A stretch of DNA of 64,000 nucleotides from Thiocystis violacea (GTDB lineage: Bacteria > Pseudomonadota > Gammaproteobacteria > Chromatiales > Chromatiaceae), in NCBI RefSeq assembly GCF_016583565.1, contig NZ_NRRF01000005.1, forward strand, positions 1-64,000, in the 5' to 3' direction. Shown here in pieces: positions 63,863-64,000 of this stretch (positions are counted from its first letter, which is position 1; each line of letters opens with the position of its first letter). The notes below the pieces were generated by a model. The model was not told the DNA's origin, did not search any database, and saw only the letters and a list, made by a program, of their open reading frames with translations. The translations under genes and the position numbers were made by a program.

Positions 63863-64000
63863 GTGAGGCCGAGCGCCCGAGCCGCAAGACGCGCGCGCCA
63901 ACGCGGCCGAGCAAATGCTGTCGAATTCGCACCGCCCGTATAAGATAGACAGGCGGTCCGGCCGCGGATCCACCCTTCCCGAGTACACCCATCCCAGCAC

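Overview
The window is GC-rich DNA, roughly two thirds G+C by eye, densely packed with genes of proteobacterial type. slyX, the anaerobic ubiquinone genes ubiU/ubiV, a YhcC-type radical SAM gene, dctBD and tcuAB point to a gammaproteobacterium. Together with the very large sensory kinases this suggests a Chromatiales-like (purple sulfur bacterium type) lineage; the lineage is inference, since the window has no rRNA or photosynthesis gene. No tRNA, rRNA or CRISPR array was seen.

Layout. 1-534: the N-terminal part of an IS630-type transposase, cut by the window edge. 639-3309: a three-gene redox operon (small two-cluster ferredoxin, ferric-reductase-like membrane protein, Tat-exported flavoprotein with an odd Pro/Gly-rich insert). 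3334-7796: an RND efflux pair (adaptor and permease). 8151-10262: a catechol-O-methyltransferase-like enzyme and a sulfotransferase-like protein. 10422-11510: an AmrS-type radical SAM gene, followed by a TauE/SafE remnant and a 248-bp MITE-like element. 12241-27870 (minus strand): a sensory block with a CHASE/PAS/GAF hybrid kinase, an ACP-acyl-AMP-ligase-acyltransferase fusion, a REC-GGDEF cyclase translationally coupled to a second hybrid kinase, and an Aer-like chemoreceptor. 27954-29108: six tandem copies of a 195-bp unit whose ends are inverted repeats.

29235-44540 holds the most interesting set. On the minus strand lie a MoxR AAA+ ATPase, a DUF5682-type protein and a VWA protein (overlapping genes), then an ankyrin-DUF4132 protein, a double-SWIM protein and a small helical protein (also overlapping). 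The two halves look like one multi-protein NTP-dependent system split by an oppositely oriented CHASE-PAS-GGDEF-EAL-CZB gene (35489-39766). Upstream lie a decayed PAS remnant and two coupled membrane GTPases (44938-47720).

48031-49913: a PbpG-like peptidase, a hemolysin-III family protein and SlyX. 50001-53252: an RND permease with no adaptor gene beside it. 53585-56667: yhcC-ubiU-ubiV behind a near-perfect FNR/ANR box, fitting oxygen-independent ubiquinone synthesis. 56813-62784: a DctB/DctD two-component pair followed by tcuA-tcuB, suggesting sensing and oxidation of C4/tricarboxylic acids. 62924-63862: a SAM methyltransferase. Several families of palindromic repeats are scattered between genes.
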